From: an uncultured Litorivicinus sp.
GTDB taxonomy: Bacteria > Pseudomonadota > Gammaproteobacteria > Pseudomonadales > Litorivicinaceae
Direction: 5' to 3'
Length of the DNA: 63,314 bases
Assembly (NCBI GenBank): GCA_902594275.1
Contig: CACJLQ010000005.1
Coordinates: 1 to 63,314 of the forward strand
Position numbers and translations under genes: made by a program
The notes under the pieces: model-generated
Databases searched by the model: none
What the model was told of the DNA's origin: nothing
Seen by the model: the letters and a program-made list of their open reading frames with translations, nothing else
Shown here: one piece after another, positions 63,313 to 63,314 of the stretch
How the letters are laid out: every line of letters begins with the position of its first letter
Numbering within the stretch: the first letter of the stretch is position 1

Positions 63313-63314
63313 GT

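Overview
The window looks like the chromosome of a marine, light-using gammaproteobacterium. It carries a proteorhodopsin gene and a complete retinal pathway, a classical gammaproteobacterial LexA box, tmRNA with the tag ANDENYALAA, and Rep, NagZ, RadA and DsbD proteins of proteobacterial type. I cannot name genus or family from sequence alone. Base composition is moderate, and the stretch from about 24.4 to 39.7 kb reads as visibly more AT-rich.

Layout. 0-24.4 kb is mostly ordinary core: the end of a LysE-type exporter, tmRNA, a HopJ-family protein, malate synthase G, a two-domain thioredoxin protein, a TPP riboswitch driving a ThiY-like binding protein plus an AEC transporter, glycerate 2-kinase with small membrane proteins, Hsp20, a radA-pdxH-RND efflux operon, an RpiR-type regulator, a TlpA-like protein, ScsB-type DsbD, the LexA-controlled imuAB genes, rep-nagZ and a cytochrome c. 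24.4-31.4 kb is an accessory segment bounded by a degenerate tRNA-Arg copy and an intact tRNA-Arg(CCG). It holds a rhodanese, a CopD-like protein, a GFA-family protein, orphan genes, repeated structured elements, a possible structured RNA and many very short membrane-protein ORFs. 32.0-38.7 kb is a minus-strand cluster: a SiaA/SiaB/SiaC-like phosphatase, kinase and phosphoprotein switch with a class III nucleotide cyclase where SiaD would be expected, interleaved with four related exported proteins.

39.4-46.8 kb is the photosystem: proteorhodopsin (blue-type tuning residue), crtE, crtI, crtB, crtY, blh and type 2 IPP isomerase, all on the minus strand, ending in a small gene broken by an amber codon. 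47.1-52.2 kb is a tungsten-type aldehyde:ferredoxin oxidoreductase operon with its own ferredoxin, FAD/NAD oxidoreductase, MoaD-like carrier, MoeB/ThiF-like activating enzyme and an uncharacterised protein ending in GGG. 52.6-62.1 kb is PQQ biology: an ABC ATPase and permease, a beta-propeller and a binding protein of the PQQ-alcohol-dehydrogenase-associated type, a sorbosone-dehydrogenase-like quinoprotein, a cytochrome c, and pqqABCDE with a 29-residue PqqA. The window ends in an NMT1/SsuBC-type ABC transporter, cut at the edge.

Inferred biology: periplasmic PQQ enzymes would oxidise alcohols or sugars, the AOR would take aldehydes to acids in the cytoplasm, malate synthase and glycerate kinase would handle C2/C3 products, and proteorhodopsin would add proton-motive force. 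The most novel-looking pieces are the Sia-like switch with a cyclase and four exported paralogues (32-38.7 kb), the GGG-tailed protein in the AOR operon, and the repeat- and microprotein-rich tRNA-Arg segment.
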